NCBI GenBank assembly: GCA_014529385.2
Contig: CM043971.1
Coordinates: 58,768,209 to 58,832,208, forward strand
Direction of reading: 5' to 3'
DNA length: 64,000 bases
Source of the DNA: Adiantum capillus-veneris
Taxonomy: Eukaryota; Streptophyta; Polypodiopsida; Polypodiales; Pteridaceae
Below the pieces are notes generated by a model. That model was not told where the DNA came from, made no database searches, and saw nothing but the letters and a program-made list of their open reading frames with translations. Shown here piece by piece: positions 33,655-46,199 of the stretch. The position numbers were made by a program, and so were the translations under genes. Position 1 is the stretch's first letter. Each line of letters begins with the position of its first letter.

Positions 33655-35170
33655 AAAGGGGGGAAGCATGTCCATAGAGAGACCATGTAGCTCAAACCAT
33701 GCTGCCATCTGTGCATACCAACATGATGTATCTTCCTATGCTATCAAGTGCCGAGAGGACTCTAGGGCCAACCTAGCGATCTTGCGGGAGCTCCCATAAG
33801 CTGTGTATGAATGCCATTGATCTTGTAAGAGCCTCAGCCACCAAAGGAGGGGCAGCCAGCTCTGCTCGGATGATTGCATGGGGAACCAAGGCCCTTAGCC
33901 TTGATCCTGGAGATCCTCGAGATGAGTGGCCTCTCCATCTCTCACGACCCATTTGTACGCCCATGCTGACGACTATGATGATCTACTGAGGGTCCCCATA
34001 TCTGCATTCCGTATAGCATAGCTGAGCCAACCAGAGTATCAAAAAGCCATAGCTTGGTGTGAGGCTCCTAGAACTGAACCTATGAAAACATCCTCTCCAA
34101 ACCTCCCAAAGTTGCGTATGCTCTAGTCATCTAGTCTCTACCGCTCTCCTCATGGAGAAAATCGGGCCAATAAAAACCACCCCAAGGTAAGTGTAGATAT
34201 CCGTATACTCCACTCGGTCCTGTCCATAAGTAGAATTGGGTTGTAGTATTGAATACCATAGCCTTGGTCTTCCCAAGGTTAACAAACATACCAATATCCT
34301 GCACAAATGTGTGTACAGCATCAAGATGGCGTTGTATCAAATAAGCACAATAGCATCTGCATATAGCAAAAGGGGTATCCATGTCCTTGCCAATTGTGCT
34401 CCATTGTCACCCTCCCTCTCTATGTAGTCTGAAGCTTCATCCACATACAAGCCAAAAAGAGTGGGGAATAGTGGGCAGCCCTATTTCATCCCAACAGTGG
34501 AGTGAATAATCTTTGACGTCCCTAGGGGCATACGCACTCGTCCTGTAAATGTCTTGTACAAGGCCATGATTCCCCATATGAGCTCTACCAGCACTCTCAG
34601 TTCTTGCAGTCTGCGCTTCAATCTGCCCCTCGAAACTGTATCAAAAGCTTTGCGGAAATCCACAAAACTACAATAAATCCTCCTCCCATAAAATCTGCCC
34701 TCCTCAATAGTAGCTCATAGTGTGAGAATGTGATCTAGAATAGAGAAACCCCTCCTGAAACCAGCTTGGCCTGGCGCTCAGATGCCCCCTCTTTCTGCCC
34801 ATTTGCTCAGCTCATGCTCAATGATGGATGCATATAATCTGGCTAGTGTGTGTCCAATCATGATAGTATGGTAATTCCCAAGCAAAGTAGGGTCCCCATA
34901 TTTGAAAATAGGTACAATCGTGGACATGCGCCAAGTATCAAGAAAACCCTCACACACAGCTCTATATATCTCATCAATATAGACAGATTTGTCTCCCTCA
35001 TAAATGTGTAGGGAGTGGGCCTGAGTGTCTGCGACAATGCAACTATACTGTATGAGAAACTAAGCACAAAATTCGGGACAGCATGATCCACTACCACCCC
35101 AATTAGCCTAGGGCCCACCACAAAATCATCAATACATGGAATTAAACTGGGCGTACTTCAGTCCTATCAT
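33655..35170 (-). pseudogene. RTE-type LINE fragment 1
   Basis: Minus strand, about 1.5 kb. Recognisable RT pieces: MDFRKAFDTVSRGRLKRRLQ (34481-34663), ELIWGIMALYKTFTGRVRMP, and LGKTKAMVFNTTTQF near 34250. At 34858-35121 an endonuclease C-terminal piece (GVVVDHAVPNFVLSFSYS) is joined directly to early RT sequence, so about 0.5 kb is deleted relative to the copy at 39896-43212. The 3' part (zinc-finger region and tail) is also missing. Confidence 0.75.
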
Positions 35171-35940
35171 CCCTGCAGGGCTGAATGCTATGCCTTAAAA
35201 GTGACACCCCCCCCCCCCCCCCCTTCATCCATGCCTAGATATAGGCCTCTTGCCCGACTCACATCTCTGCCCCTCACGATGTGAAATCCCATAATTGGGA
35301 AATTAGGGAGAGAAAGGGCTAAATAGCCATTTCCCATTCTCAATCTAGATCCTTCCAATTATGTTTTTCAAGGACAAAATATTCTTTGAGGAGATGTGAC
35401 ATTGTGTGCAAGCACTTATTCTGGATCAAGGGACATGTTAATGGGCAATCAAACAACGATTCAACACCCCAAAAAAATGGTCGTGTACATGTTCTCTCAA
35501 TTAAATAAGTGACAATGTAAACTGTGAAAATAAATGACCAAGAGTGACAGTAAAGGAAAGTCATGCAAAGAGCTGATTTCATATCAAAAGTCAATCTTCT
35601 GTGAGCTCATCATAGCTCATACTAATGAAAAGGTTCTTTACACACAGGCACACTCACATTTCACAAATCTTATTGTAATTTTCAGTTTAGGTTATTTTGG
35701 CCTTTTGAAGACATTCTTTTTCTTGTGTTTTACCCTGATGCTGGTGCTCACAAGCGTTGAGACCTATAGCTATGATTGTTTCATAGCATGAAGAAAATGT
35801 TGCCCTTTTATGTTGTCCTCTGAAATAGATCATTGTTTAGTGTCCTTTTGTTGTAGTATTTGAAGCAAACTTTTTATGATCTTGGTCGATGAATAAAGAT
35901 GGATTTTTATTCTCATTTCCTGCAAAATTTCTTATTGTAG
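35171..35940 (+). other. Intron sequence upstream of host exon 4
   Basis: AT-rich, no gene seen. Holds a run of 17 C at 35207-35223. Near 35685-35715 a stretch (GGTTATTTTGGCCTTTTGAA) resembles the RTE tail block seen at 4040 and 39930, so a very old RTE or SINE tail may lie here. It ends in the T-rich acceptor at 35940. Confidence 0.5.
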
Positions 35941-35991
35941 GGATCCAGTTCTGCGTGGCTGTGTTTTATACGAGTTCAAGGGCTACAGAAT
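35941..35991 (+). CDS. Host gene, exon 4 (first after the giant intron)
   Basis: A 51-nt exon, 17 codons, phase 0 at both ends, between TTATTGTAG and GTAAGC. It reads GSSSAWLCFIRVQGLQN. Phase 0 matches both the exon ending at 1079 and the one starting at 36220. Short, so taken alone it is weak; the borders and the phase chain make it credible. Confidence 0.6.
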
Positions 35992-36219
35992 GTAAGCAAA
36001 ATCCAGACGATAGCAATTTGCATTATTGTCCCTTATGGCTAATGTAATCACAGAGTAAGATGCAGGTTCTTACAGTTGAATTAGGGGAGCATTGTCAACC
36101 TACATTCTTGGGAACTATTGCTTTCCCAAATCATCAGAATGTTGGTATCTTCTGCTAAGTTCAAAAGACTTGATAATTAGTTATAGGTGTATAGTCTTAT
36201 ACTGTTACTTACTTTTCAG

Positions 36220-36319
36220 GCAAGTAGGCCTGTTGATTGCTGCCTTATTGTGGGCTCCAAGGTTCAGGATGCGCTTTTAGGTTCTCTGTCGTTTCTCAGC
36301 TATCAAACCTTTAGCCCCG
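36220..36319 (+). CDS. Host gene, exon 5
   Basis: A 100-nt exon between TTACTTTTCAG and GTAATA. It reads ASRPVDCCLIVGSKVQDALL and on to YQTFSP, then leaves one base of a split codon. Hydrophobic strand pattern as in exon 1. The phase matches exon 4 and exon 6. Confidence 0.7.
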
Positions 36320-36493
36320 GTAATAACGCTTATTTTCCTGCCATCTTGATATATTAATGTAGACAATATCTCGATGTTTGACTGCCTGCAGTCCCTGCAT
36401 CTCCGTGTCACAAGCTTCTACATGTCATTTTGTTCATGACAATGGAAATAAATTTTCTGAAAGATGTCGACATTTTTAAAATTCTTTTCACAG

Positions 36494-36629
36494 GAAAGCA
36501 GCAGATGCAGTACGAAGCCCATCTTGTTGCTAAGCATGGAACAGAAACATCCTTTCTTTGTTACTGTGTGTTCTTTGAAAGTACAAGAGAGAAATTACTG
36601 GAAAATAATGAACATGAGCTTATGAGCAG
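36494..36629 (+). CDS. Host gene, exon 6
   Basis: A 136-nt exon between TCTTTTCACAG and GTTCTT. It completes the split Gly codon and reads KQQMQYEAHLVAKHGTETSF, then CYCVFFESTREKLLENNEHE, ending with AG of a split codon. No known domain was recognised. The donor is less typical than the others. Confidence 0.68.
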
Positions 36630-38742
36630 GTTCTTAACAATTTACTACCATTGTTTAACATTCCAATAATACATGCAAATTTGAAGAGTGCAGTTTGCAT
36701 GAGATCAGAATTAAGAAGATGGGTGGCCATGTTGACCGAAGAACAAGGCACATTTTCTCCACATGTTTCTTACCTTTTTTCCCCAGAACAAAGCATCTTC
36801 AACATCAGTGATCTGAAAGCATCTACCTGATGGACATAAACAAGGTTGTGGGAAGCAACGCTGCTGGGGGAGGGAAAATTCAGGCAAAGTACAAAGATGA
36901 ATCAGGCTAGAGAGAACGAAAGAAAGGAAGATTTTGTTTACGTCTTCTGAGGCCGAACTCAGCCTAGGAGACCAATCCGTGTATAACTGTTGTGTATCCT
37001 CTATCATCTCAAAAAGAGGAAAAGTGAATGACAAAACTAAAACTAAAGCTAGAACGGGAGGGAGTAATCAACTGGAGCATACAATAGCACAGAGAGGGAT
37101 CTTGAAACCAAAACATACTGGGGGTTTGGTTTTGCTACTCAAGAGAACCACACAAATAGTGACAGGCTTTCCTCACTTCCTTCTGCCCCAGACGAGATAT
37201 TCATGAGGGATTTTTCGACCAGAATACACGGCCGCATACCGACTACATGGTATCGTTGCTACTGTGCGTCCTCTTTTGTCACCTTTATCCTCGGGCTCAT
37301 TCTCCACGGGAGTAGAGAAAAAAATTTCTTCAACGTGCACAGTGAGATGCTCAGAAGAAACATCTGCCTATTTGCAGGACTTTGAGATGCTTAGACCCTG
37401 CCTTATGTCATTGGAAACTAAGGAATATTTTTTCTGGATAGACGTCCCACATCCTGCTAGTATCTCCATTATAGTGCATCAAAGGTGTAATCTGAGGTGT
37501 TTATGAACTTCAGAAGAACGTGGCTAACTGGTCCGTGCTGTGTAAAAGGAGGTATACCCCCTGTTGTTTAGAATCTGTTTCAGTTGTAGTGTCCCAAACC
37601 ACATGTCCCTACAGCTCAAGTCTGGGGCTGACATAAAGTGGGAATGCTTTGGATTTCTTGTCTTTGACATTCTAGGCGATTTCAATCAAGGGAATACATG
37701 CACGTGGGGATGCTTATCCTAAATCTTTGTCTGCCTTGCAAGCTGTGTATCTTAAGTTTCCTGCCTAACATGAATGATTAATGAATTTGGAGCGCCAAAT
37801 GCCAACTCAGCTTCCACAAAGACAAGGGTTGCCAGCAACTATGGGTGGGTTCAGACTAGGCGGCAGCAGAACCACTGCTTTTTATCTTCCGCCTCTCCCC
37901 TCGTTCACAAGAGACAGAAGCAGCACCATAGTTTATTTTTGCTGTCCAGTGAGCTGCAGCTTTATGGTAGAGCCATTGTGTGCACAGCCACAGGATTGAG
38001 TTCAAGCTCCTCGATCTGCCAGTTTCTCTTCCGGGTGGGGGGTTACTGGCAAAAGCTTTTGTGGGTCCAGAAATGTGCAAGTTGCACAGTGGAGCCGCAC
38101 TCCTTTTCATTCATCTTCCACCGGCTGTTGTGAACCCAGCCTATTAGGATCTTCTAACTTATCACCACATTTTGAGATCACAGACTACGCAGTGGTCACA
38201 CGACGCATGGTTATCAGTTTGAAAGAAGTGTTCCGTATGCATGGTCACATGTGCATTTGGCTTATATGAAACTATGCAAGTCTTTTTGTAACCATGCCCA
38301 ATTTGAAAGAGTTGCATACAGATAATTGGTGCTTGTGTGACCACATCCTTATATCTGTGAGATGTGGACCATGTTTGTGATTAAAAACTAGATTAAAAGT
38401 CAAATTGCTAATTCTACAATAGCAAAAACTATAGGTGATGAGAAGAAAAGAGTAGATCTAGATACTGATACTGTTTTGATAGCTGAAGAACAGAGGGGAG
38501 AGGCAGTTTATAGACCCATGCCCTGTCCCTTGTCAGATAAGCAATGGTTTCTGCACCTCCTAGATGGGATTCTGTACCTCCACTATCATACTATTTTAGC
38601 GCGTCTGGGCATCCTTTGATATAGCACCAAATATGTCTTTCCTTGAAGTTTGTTTGCATTAAAAAAGGACTGTAGAAATTTATATTGTTTCTTTTTCACT
38701 CTCCCTGTTTATTCAAGGTATTTAAAATTTTGTGCTACGTAG
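36630..38742 (+). other. Host intron 6, about 2.1 kb
   Basis: AT-rich with no recognisable transposon. Several open stretches of 60-120 codons on either strand (for example 36934-37206 and 37774-38133) have no family resemblance and do not fit the phase chain. They are treated as chance. An extra small exon cannot be excluded. Confidence 0.5.
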
Positions 38743-38837
38743 GTTGCCTCTACAAACTTCCAATGCAGATGAGTTTCCGAGTCTTGCAGTAGGTGGCTTC
38801 GGAAAAGTTGTCCTCTACTTACTTGCTTTGGAACAAG
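38743..38837 (+). CDS. Host gene, exon 7 (last seen)
   Basis: A 95-nt exon between GCTACGTAG and GTAGAA. Its first base completes the AG left by exon 6 (Arg). It reads LPLQTSNADEFPSLAVGGFG and then KVVLYLLALEQ, again strand-like, and leaves one base of a split codon. The acceptor lacks a strong pyrimidine tract, so this is the least certain exon. No following exon was found up to 64000; the rest of the window is transposons. Confidence 0.55.
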
Positions 38838-39029
38838 GTAGAAAAGGTGGCCTTTTTAGGTTCCAAATTTTCTGTCCAATACTTGAATGTTGTTTATCTA
38901 CATTACTTTTGACTTGGCCTTCTAGCAACTTCATGGACAGTTTTGTCATCTTAGAATGAAAGATTTTGTATATACATACGTGTATGTATATATATAGTAC
39001 ACACACACACTATCGGTTTGATTAATTTA
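38838..39029. other. Start of host intron 7, with a TA/TG simple repeat
   Basis: Intron-like sequence ending in a TATATACATACGTG-type repeat and a CA run (38970-39012) that abuts the 3' end of the minus-strand LINE. If the host gene continues, this intron is at least 25 kb long. Confidence 0.5.
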
Positions 39030-39032
39030 CTA

Positions 39033-39063
39033 GTGGGAAACCTCGAAGTGAGGAAAACCCACC
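39033..39063 (-). promoter_or_regulatory. 3'-terminal hairpin of LINE copy 2
   Basis: Outer stem GTGGG/CCCAC, inner stem CCTC/GAGG, loop ACTTC on the minus strand. The loop differs from the GCTTT of the other two copies while both stems are unchanged. Confidence 0.65.
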
Positions 39064-39099
39064 GAAAGGATCATATACAAGGGGAAGAGCACATAACTA

Positions 39100-39895
39100 C
39101 TCAGCTGTACAGTGTAGCTAGAAATGTTCATAGGAAAGCCGGTGTATCTTTGCGGTGATATCACCAACTTCCAAAGCAAACCGTAATGATTGCCTAAGAG
39201 AAAACTTGAAGAGTGGGAATGGGTCTGCATGAGTACGATGAAACATGTAATCATTACGCTGACGCCACAGGGTCCAGTAAGCGCAGTATCTGACCCATAT
39301 AAAGAAAACCGCGAAACGTTGTAGTGTCGGGTGAGAAAATATTGCTGCAATCCCACAACAAGTGGCAGACATTCTCTTCTACAGTTGAGCAATGGACACA
39401 AGAAGAAGGGCGAATATGACGTGCCCTAAGAAAAGTGCCGAAAGGGAGCACTCCAAGCAAGCAGCACCAAAGAAATGGTCGCTCCTTCGAAGGCAAATGG
39501 CTTTTCCACAAGGCAGAGAGAAGCTTTCTCCACCAGAGATCAGATTTGTGCATGTGCCAAAGGGCATTACAATGATCAGCAAGCCCAAGGATGTGGTAGA
39601 AGAAGAGCATAAACACAAAGCATAAATACGACTGGCAGAAATATCTCGAAATGGCGTTCGCGAAGATTCCAATTAGACATGCGATCGCCATCAAGCAAAG
39701 GTGTAATGTGCAAAAAATCAAGCAACATGTTTCTCTCCAAAACTGACGGTAATTCATGCCCAATCCAAAACAGCGAGCGGCGAAGGGAAACTCAAAAGTA
39801 TATCCGGCCTCATCGCGACTACATCCTCAACCACACGAATGCCACGACCAAAGAGAAAGTAAGCCTGGCGAGGCGAGCGGTCGACCAGAGTAAGA
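39100..39895 (-). pseudogene. LINE copy 2 ORF2, C-terminal part
   Basis: Minus strand pieces at 39379-39672, 39254-39763 and 39118-39372. Contains DLWWRKLLSALWKSHLPSKE, FLWCCLLGVLPFGTFL, and a zf-RVT-like Cys/His end (SCVHCSTVEENVCHLLWDC). Frameshifts are present. The same region is nearly intact at 52709-53689. It is joined on the other side of the RTE to 43213. Confidence 0.78.
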
Positions 39896-42800
39896 AATGA
39901 AATGAAATGAAATGATATATTAACGTTTTCAAAAGGCCAAAATGACCTATGAGACCAAGTTGTCACAACATAGTAAATATTATATCATGTCCGGAATCGG
40001 AAGAACTGAAACAAAAAACACAACTACTACAAGCTAATACAAAGGTGCCCAGTACAATGTGTAGTACAATGAGAGAAGGGGGGGGGGGGGGGGATATGGT
40101 AGAGATCCATCCTCATTTGCACTCTGGACGTCGAGAAAGTATGGCTCGAATCCTCTCCTATAGTCTCCGTCGATACTGTGTAGCTCCTCTCCTCAATCGC
40201 GGTCGTCTAGATCTCCGTATCTCCAATGCTTGGTCTATGAGAATGCCAGTAGTGGTAGTATAAGTGCGGGTTGAGATCTGCAATGGTGGCTGCTCCTCTG
40301 GGTGTCCAATATCTAGTGTAAAGAAATCTGTAATTTGTCTCTGGGACTGTCTCTCTACAACTCTCTTCAGTAAAGTGTCTCTATGCTTGTGTAACTCAAG
40401 TAGATACTGTCCAAGACATCTCTGATCCTCATAACTCATGACCCTAGATAGAGGCCCAAAACCCTCTCTAAATAGACAATGAAAACGGCCTTGTATCTCA
40501 TAGTACACTGTGCAATGACATATGTAATGTAACTTTGTCTCTGGCTCTAGATGACATAAGCGGCATATCCTGCTATCTGCTGGTATCCCTCTGAATCTGT
40601 CAGTCTCAATCTCGAGCTGATGTGAGGATGTGCGTATCTGGCCAATGGCACAATCAGAACCATGAGAAAGATGTGTGTCCATATGGCTAGGTCGAATCAC
40701 AAACCCATCCTATGTGAGGTGGAGAAGATGCTCTCTATAGAAAGCCATCTTCGTGCCCAACTCCTGTACCGGCTCTATTCATGTCCTCCTCATGTCCAGT
40801 TGGATCAAATCCTGACGAATGAGTCTAGTAATCTCTACCCGTGTCAGAGACATCAAGGGTGCCTATAGAGAGTACTGAAAAGGAGGTAGACTGTCCATGG
40901 TGAAGCCATGTGTCTGAAACCATGATGTCATCTGTGCATACCAGCATGATGTATCCCCCTATAGAGCTAATTTTCTGGAGGACTCTAGGGCCAACCAGTA
41001 TCCCATAGGCTGTGTACAAAGGAGACTGATCTGGTAAGCGCCTCAATCTCTATAGGGGGGGGAGCTAACTCTGCTCGAATGATATCATGAGGTACGGAGG
41101 CCTTGGCTCTAATCAATCGAGAGATCATAGATACCAAGGGCCTCTCCATACGTCTCCAACCATCCTGGCCTACAGAAGGTCCCCAGACCTGCACCCCATA
41201 TAGCATAGTAGAGGCAACCAAAGTATCAAAGAGCCATAACTTTGTCCTAGGTTCCTGGAACTGAACCTACGAACACATCCTCCCAAAGCCGCATAAGCGT
41301 TAGTCAGTCTAGTCTCTGCTGCTCTTCTCAAAGAAAATCTCGGCCCAGTAAAGACTACCCCCAAGTAAGTGTATGCATCTATATACTCCACAATCTCCTG
41401 ACCATATGTGAAAGTAGGTGCTGATCTCTTGATCCATTGTGGTGTGGTGTTAAACACCATAACCTTGGTTTTACCAAGGTTTACATACAATCCACTAACC
41501 TCTGCAAAACTGTGTAGTGCACCCAAAACTGTGTAGCGCAAAACCGTGTAGTGTATCCAAATGTTGTTGCATACCCTCTGGTGAGTCAGATATCAACACA
41601 GTATCATCAGCATATAACAACAATGGGATCCACGTCCCTGCCAATTGGGCACCTCTGTCACCCTCTCTGTCAATGTAATCAGACATCAACATACATACCA
41701 GATAGAGTAGGAGACAATGGGCAACCGTGCTTCACCCCAATAGTAGAGTGAACTAAATCAGATACCCCTTTCGGAGTGCATACATGTCCCATCACTAATC
41801 TGTACAAAGCCATAATCCCCCAAATCAACTCTATGGGCACCCCCATCTCTTGTAGTCTGCGCATCAATCGAGCTCTCGTACCATGTCAAATGCGTCTCCC
41901 ATGTGACCTGCCCTCCTCAATGATGGCTCTGAGTGTCAGAATATGATCAAGAGTGGAGAAACCCCTCCTGAAACCAGCCTGGCCCTTTGCTCATACACCC
42001 TCACCCTCTGCCCAATTACTCAAGTGTTGCTCAAGAATTGATGCATACAACCGTGCCAATGTGTGTCCAACTGTAATAGTGCGGTAGTTCTTAGGCTCTG
42101 TAGCATCACCTGCCTTGAAGATAGGCACAATAGTAGACAACCTCCAAGTCTCAGGTAACCCCTCACACATGGCACGATTGAACAACACTGCAAGAACCTC
42201 CAGCAACATATCCCTAGCATGTATAAAGTGCTCCGCTACTAGACCGTCATGATCATATGCCCTCCCCGTCCTCATCCTGTCAATGGCCCTCTATACCATC
42301 CGAGTGGTAAAGAAGGTGCTCGTAGCTGGGCATGGCTCTGTAGGGTCTGGAAGGGGTTCCTATCCAGGAACCATATATAATGATGTCGCATATTGGCCCC
42401 ACACATTAGGTGAATTAATCATTGGGGGAGGAGAGTGCTCATGAAAGAGTCGCCATGCCTCTCCTGAGTCCCTACTCAAGAACATCTGATATAAGTCTCG
42501 CTCCATCTGAGCAAGGTAAGCTCGCGTCTTCCATCGCACAAGGTGCGGGGAAGCAATCCGAGACTGTCTGTAAGTGATGACTCCTAAGAGAAGATCCCTC
42601 TAAAGCTAGGCTGTCATCTCTCTGCACTCCTCGTCATACCAACTATTATGGGGCATGCTCGTAGAATGTCGTCTCCTGCCCGGTTGAGTGTGTGGGTATG
42701 CCACTGGCAGCACCATGCAGTGTCTCAATCAGTAGAGTGGTGCACTCCTCCACTGAGAGGTATGTACCAGCTGTGCCTTCCCATAGACGGTCCTAGACCT

Positions 42801-43212
42801 CCTCTGTATAAAGGGAATCAGTCTCTGGTGTAAATGTATAACGGGTGTGTGACCTGCCTCCTGATGTCTGGGCAATACTATACTGAAATGAAACGGACAG
42901 TGTCAAGAGAGTATGATCCACTGCTATGCCCATTGGCCCGGCTCCCGCTGTGAAATCGTGAATGCAAGGGACAAAGCTCGGTTGAGTCATAACATAGTCC
43001 ACTGTACTGGCCCCATGTCTATGTGGAAAGCATGTGAAACCGGCTGCTTCAGGAAATCATTGTAAGCCATTAAGGATGGCTAACCCATGTGTAGTCGTCA
43101 TCTCCATGACGTATCTCCCATACACCATCTGCTCTCTGTCATGTGAGCATCTGTCAAGCCCCTACTCACCCACATCCAGCTCTCTAAGCATCTCATCTGA
43201 AGTGTCGACTCC
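39896..43212 (-). mobile_element. RTE-type LINE copy 2, inserted in an L1 element
   Basis: 3.3 kb, minus strand. It ends (left side) in GAAAT pentamer repeats at 39896-39917, a 3' tail typical of RTE elements, with a run of 16 G (C in sense) at 40078-40093 in the 3' UTR. The right border lies inside the endonuclease domain, so it is 5'-truncated. It splits LINE copy 2 between 39895 and 43213. Confidence 0.8.
40158..43210 (-). pseudogene. RTE ORF: endonuclease end, RT and Cys/His tail
   Basis: Minus strand. The endonuclease C-terminal part (VDYVMTQPSFVPCIHDF, IAVDHTLLTLS) is at 42793-43002. RT pieces at 41991-42275 (LPETWRLSTIVPIFKAGDAT, NYRTITVGHTLARLYASILE), 41679-41867 (PIELIWGIMALYRLVMG) and 41495-41692 with the active site LLLYADDTVLISDS. 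LGKTKVMVFNTTPQW is at 41430. The tail (40158-40700) has ICRLCHLEPETKLHYICHC, a Cys/His motif usual at the C end of plant RTE proteins. Stops and shifts occur throughout. Confidence 0.82.
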
Positions 43213-46141
43213 AATGGAGACTCTCCAAACGAAGCGAATCACCTTCCTGCCGAGTATCCCATGACAGATGAAATGTAACCTCTTTCAAGGCAATTACCAA
43301 AGTGGAAGCAAGAGGACATCCAAGAATGTGCCCTTCCATCTTGCCAAATACCAGATCCCAGATAGATGATTGCCAATGGCCAAATGAGGAAGTAACAACA
43401 TGCTGACCGAGGTATGCAAACATCAAAGTCCAAGGCTAAATTTGTTGCGCAAGTGTAGGCAACAACATAGCTTTCCTAGAAAGAACATGCCTGCGCAAGT
43501 CCAAGATATTAAGACCACCAAGATGTTTAGGAGTGCAAAGCTTCTCCATTGACATTAAGTGCAAGCCTTTTTTCTGAGCATGGGTCCGCCACAAATGGGA
43601 CAAAATGTCTGACATAAGAGAAGCGAGACAACGACGAGGCCAGTGCATCACTGGCAAAAGTAACTGAACATATATCATCAGGATACTCTGAACAATTCGC
43701 AAACGAACATGTAATGGCCAAGTGGATAACTTTCAGTAATGCAATTTGACATTCAAATGTTGCATAACCCAATCCACTTTCTGAGAGTGAGTGATTCTAT
43801 CCAATTGGATAACCCAAATTTTTGGTAATCACATTTGGAGAAACAATCTCACCTGGGCACAATAGACTATGCCAATCACAAGAACGAAGAGGCAGAAGCT
43901 TTGATTTACAAAAGTTGACGCTAAGTCCAGCCGCAATGCCAAACAATTCCAAGGCTTCCATGATCACTTCAACATCAGCCTGCTAATTACAAGGCATAAA
44001 CAACGAGTCATCGGTATAAGCCTGGCCAATGAAGGTACGACCCGAGGGTAACCGTAAACCATGAAGATGCTCAACAGAGGTCAGGTGATAAAGATATATC
44101 AATAGGGGGTGAGTGGCAATAGCATACAACAAAGTACTAAGGGGGCAACCCTGCCTGACCGAACAACCAAGAGGCCAAGATTCTGTTAATTCACCTTCTA
44201 GGATCCCCAAAGATGTACTACAAGCATACAAGAAATAAACCACATTGGCCAATTTAGGACCGAACCCTAGGCACCTCATCGTGGCAGCAATGAAGTCCCA
44301 TTGTACACTGTCAAAGGACTTTTCAATATCAACTTGCATAACCAGCACATCTTGTTGAGTGTACTTAGCATACTCCATGCCAGTCATAACATTAGCCAAA
44401 TTGTCCATAATCTGGCGACATGGAATGAAACCATACTGAGCCTGATGGAGTCCTGCAAAAAGATAGTTTTTAATGCGGTGCACCAGCATCTTAGCCAATA
44501 TCTTGTAAACCACCGGCATCAAAGTAATAGGGTGCCAGTGAGAGAATCGCTTGCAAAGCGCTTGCTTAGGCAACAATTTAAGTAAACCTTCTTTCCAAGA
44601 AACAGGCAAATCCTATTTCTCCCATGCTGCATTTATCATGAAAAGAAACGGTTGTTCAAGAGCCTCCCAGAAGGAGAGGAGAAATTCCACAGTAAACAAG
44701 GAGACCGCCAACCGCCCAATGCAAGCAATGCACTATGAAATTCTGAATCAGTGAATGGTTCCTCAAGGCAACGTGCATCTTGCGGGGATATGATCGGCGA
44801 ATGAACAAAAGAAAGCATCTTGACGCGCATGGCAAGCAGTCGAAGATACCTGAGAAGGAGCAGCAAACACCTGTGGATAATGCAAAACCATGGCATCAGC
44901 CAGTTCCTGCTTTGAAGAAGTCCAAACACCTTAGAGAAGCATAACCCGCTAGATTGCTTGTGAGACCCTTGTATGATGCAAATGCTTAAAGAATTGCTTC
45001 AAAGCGTAGCCTTTATCCATAAAAACCTGTTGACGGGCACGCGTCTGCCATTTAGAAATTTTTCGCTTATCATTACGTTGAATACACACCCAAGCTTCAC
45101 ACAAATCCGACATCTTAGAGTTAGACAAAGGCCGCAAATCAGCCAATACTTGCAACCGTTGACAAGCTTGTTTCGCATCCTTGACATCCCCCCGAGTGCA
45201 CTGCATGTAATGCGTATCATAGTCATAAATAACACTTTGCACCCTCATAACAAAGCAATACCAGGCAGCATCAAGATCAAGATGCATGTGAGTAAGCAGA
45301 GGGGGAATAATATCAGAAATCATGTCACGAAAAACCTTATGAGTGACATAAGCATTGCTATTATGCAGCAACGTTTCCTAGGAAGAGGCCGATCACAAAG
45401 AGACTGCCCAAAACTCCAGTTCAACAAAACAAGGTAATAATTCGATAACTGCAAAGTTTAATCCATGCTCACGTCACACACAAAATCCTCATATTATTGC
45501 AGATTAAGCAAATACCATCGATCAAGCTGTGCTCGATAAGAAGAGTGAGCAACATGCTAAAAAGTAAATCCAAAGACATTTGGATGCAAGTATCGCCATA
45601 AATCCCGCAATAAATCAATCATTTGAGCAGAAGCAAAGAGATTATCCCATTCTTGTTTTTCCGCAAGCAACATATGTGAATTACCTATGGTACTATCATC
45701 CATACTAGGGGTATTATCAAAATCACCACAAAAAATGTATTTGAAGTCCATGAGCGAGAAGAGATGTCTCGCCATAAGGCAGCCCTTTGCCCAAATGTTG
45801 TATGTGCATAAATGCCTCCAAATTCATATACCTTACCATTCAACAAGCATTGAACCACCGGCAGCCCTGCGGATCATTATACAACAGATGAGGCTGAAGC
45901 TCATGCCGAACCAGCATCGAACCAGCATCAATAAACCCGAATAATTTTGTAAACCAGCATACGCAATCCAATCACCAGCAAAATAAGAACACTGACTAGC
46001 AAAGTCATGTTGATTGTGTTCTTGCAAAACAACTATGTTTGCCCTACATGTATGTACATAGTGCCGGGTCAGTCGCCATTTATCGAGTTTAAATGACCCA
46101 CGCACATTGTATGAAATGCATTTATTGCAATTGTGCATCAT
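43213..46141 (-). pseudogene. LINE copy 2 ORF2, endonuclease and RT part
   Basis: Starts at ATG 46141 (MMHNCNKCISYNVRG). Endonuclease pieces at 45833-46141 and 45557-45775 (YIFCGDFDNTPSMDDST). RT at 43983-44609 (PITLMPVVYKILAKMLVHRI, QVDIEKSFDSV, RQGCPLSTLLYAIATHP, QAYTDDSLFM: Y-T-D-D). Later pieces at 43436-43702 (LGGLNILDLRRHVLSRKAML). At least six frame breaks. It continues at 39895 beyond the RTE insertion. Confidence 0.8.
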
Positions 46142-46199
46142 GAATCATATATACAGCGGCAAGAAACACGGGGATCAAGTCTTGGTGCCCATAGGGACA

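Noticed and set aside
36934-37206. Additional host exon
   Set aside because: No fitting acceptor and phase, and no resemblance to the flanking exons.
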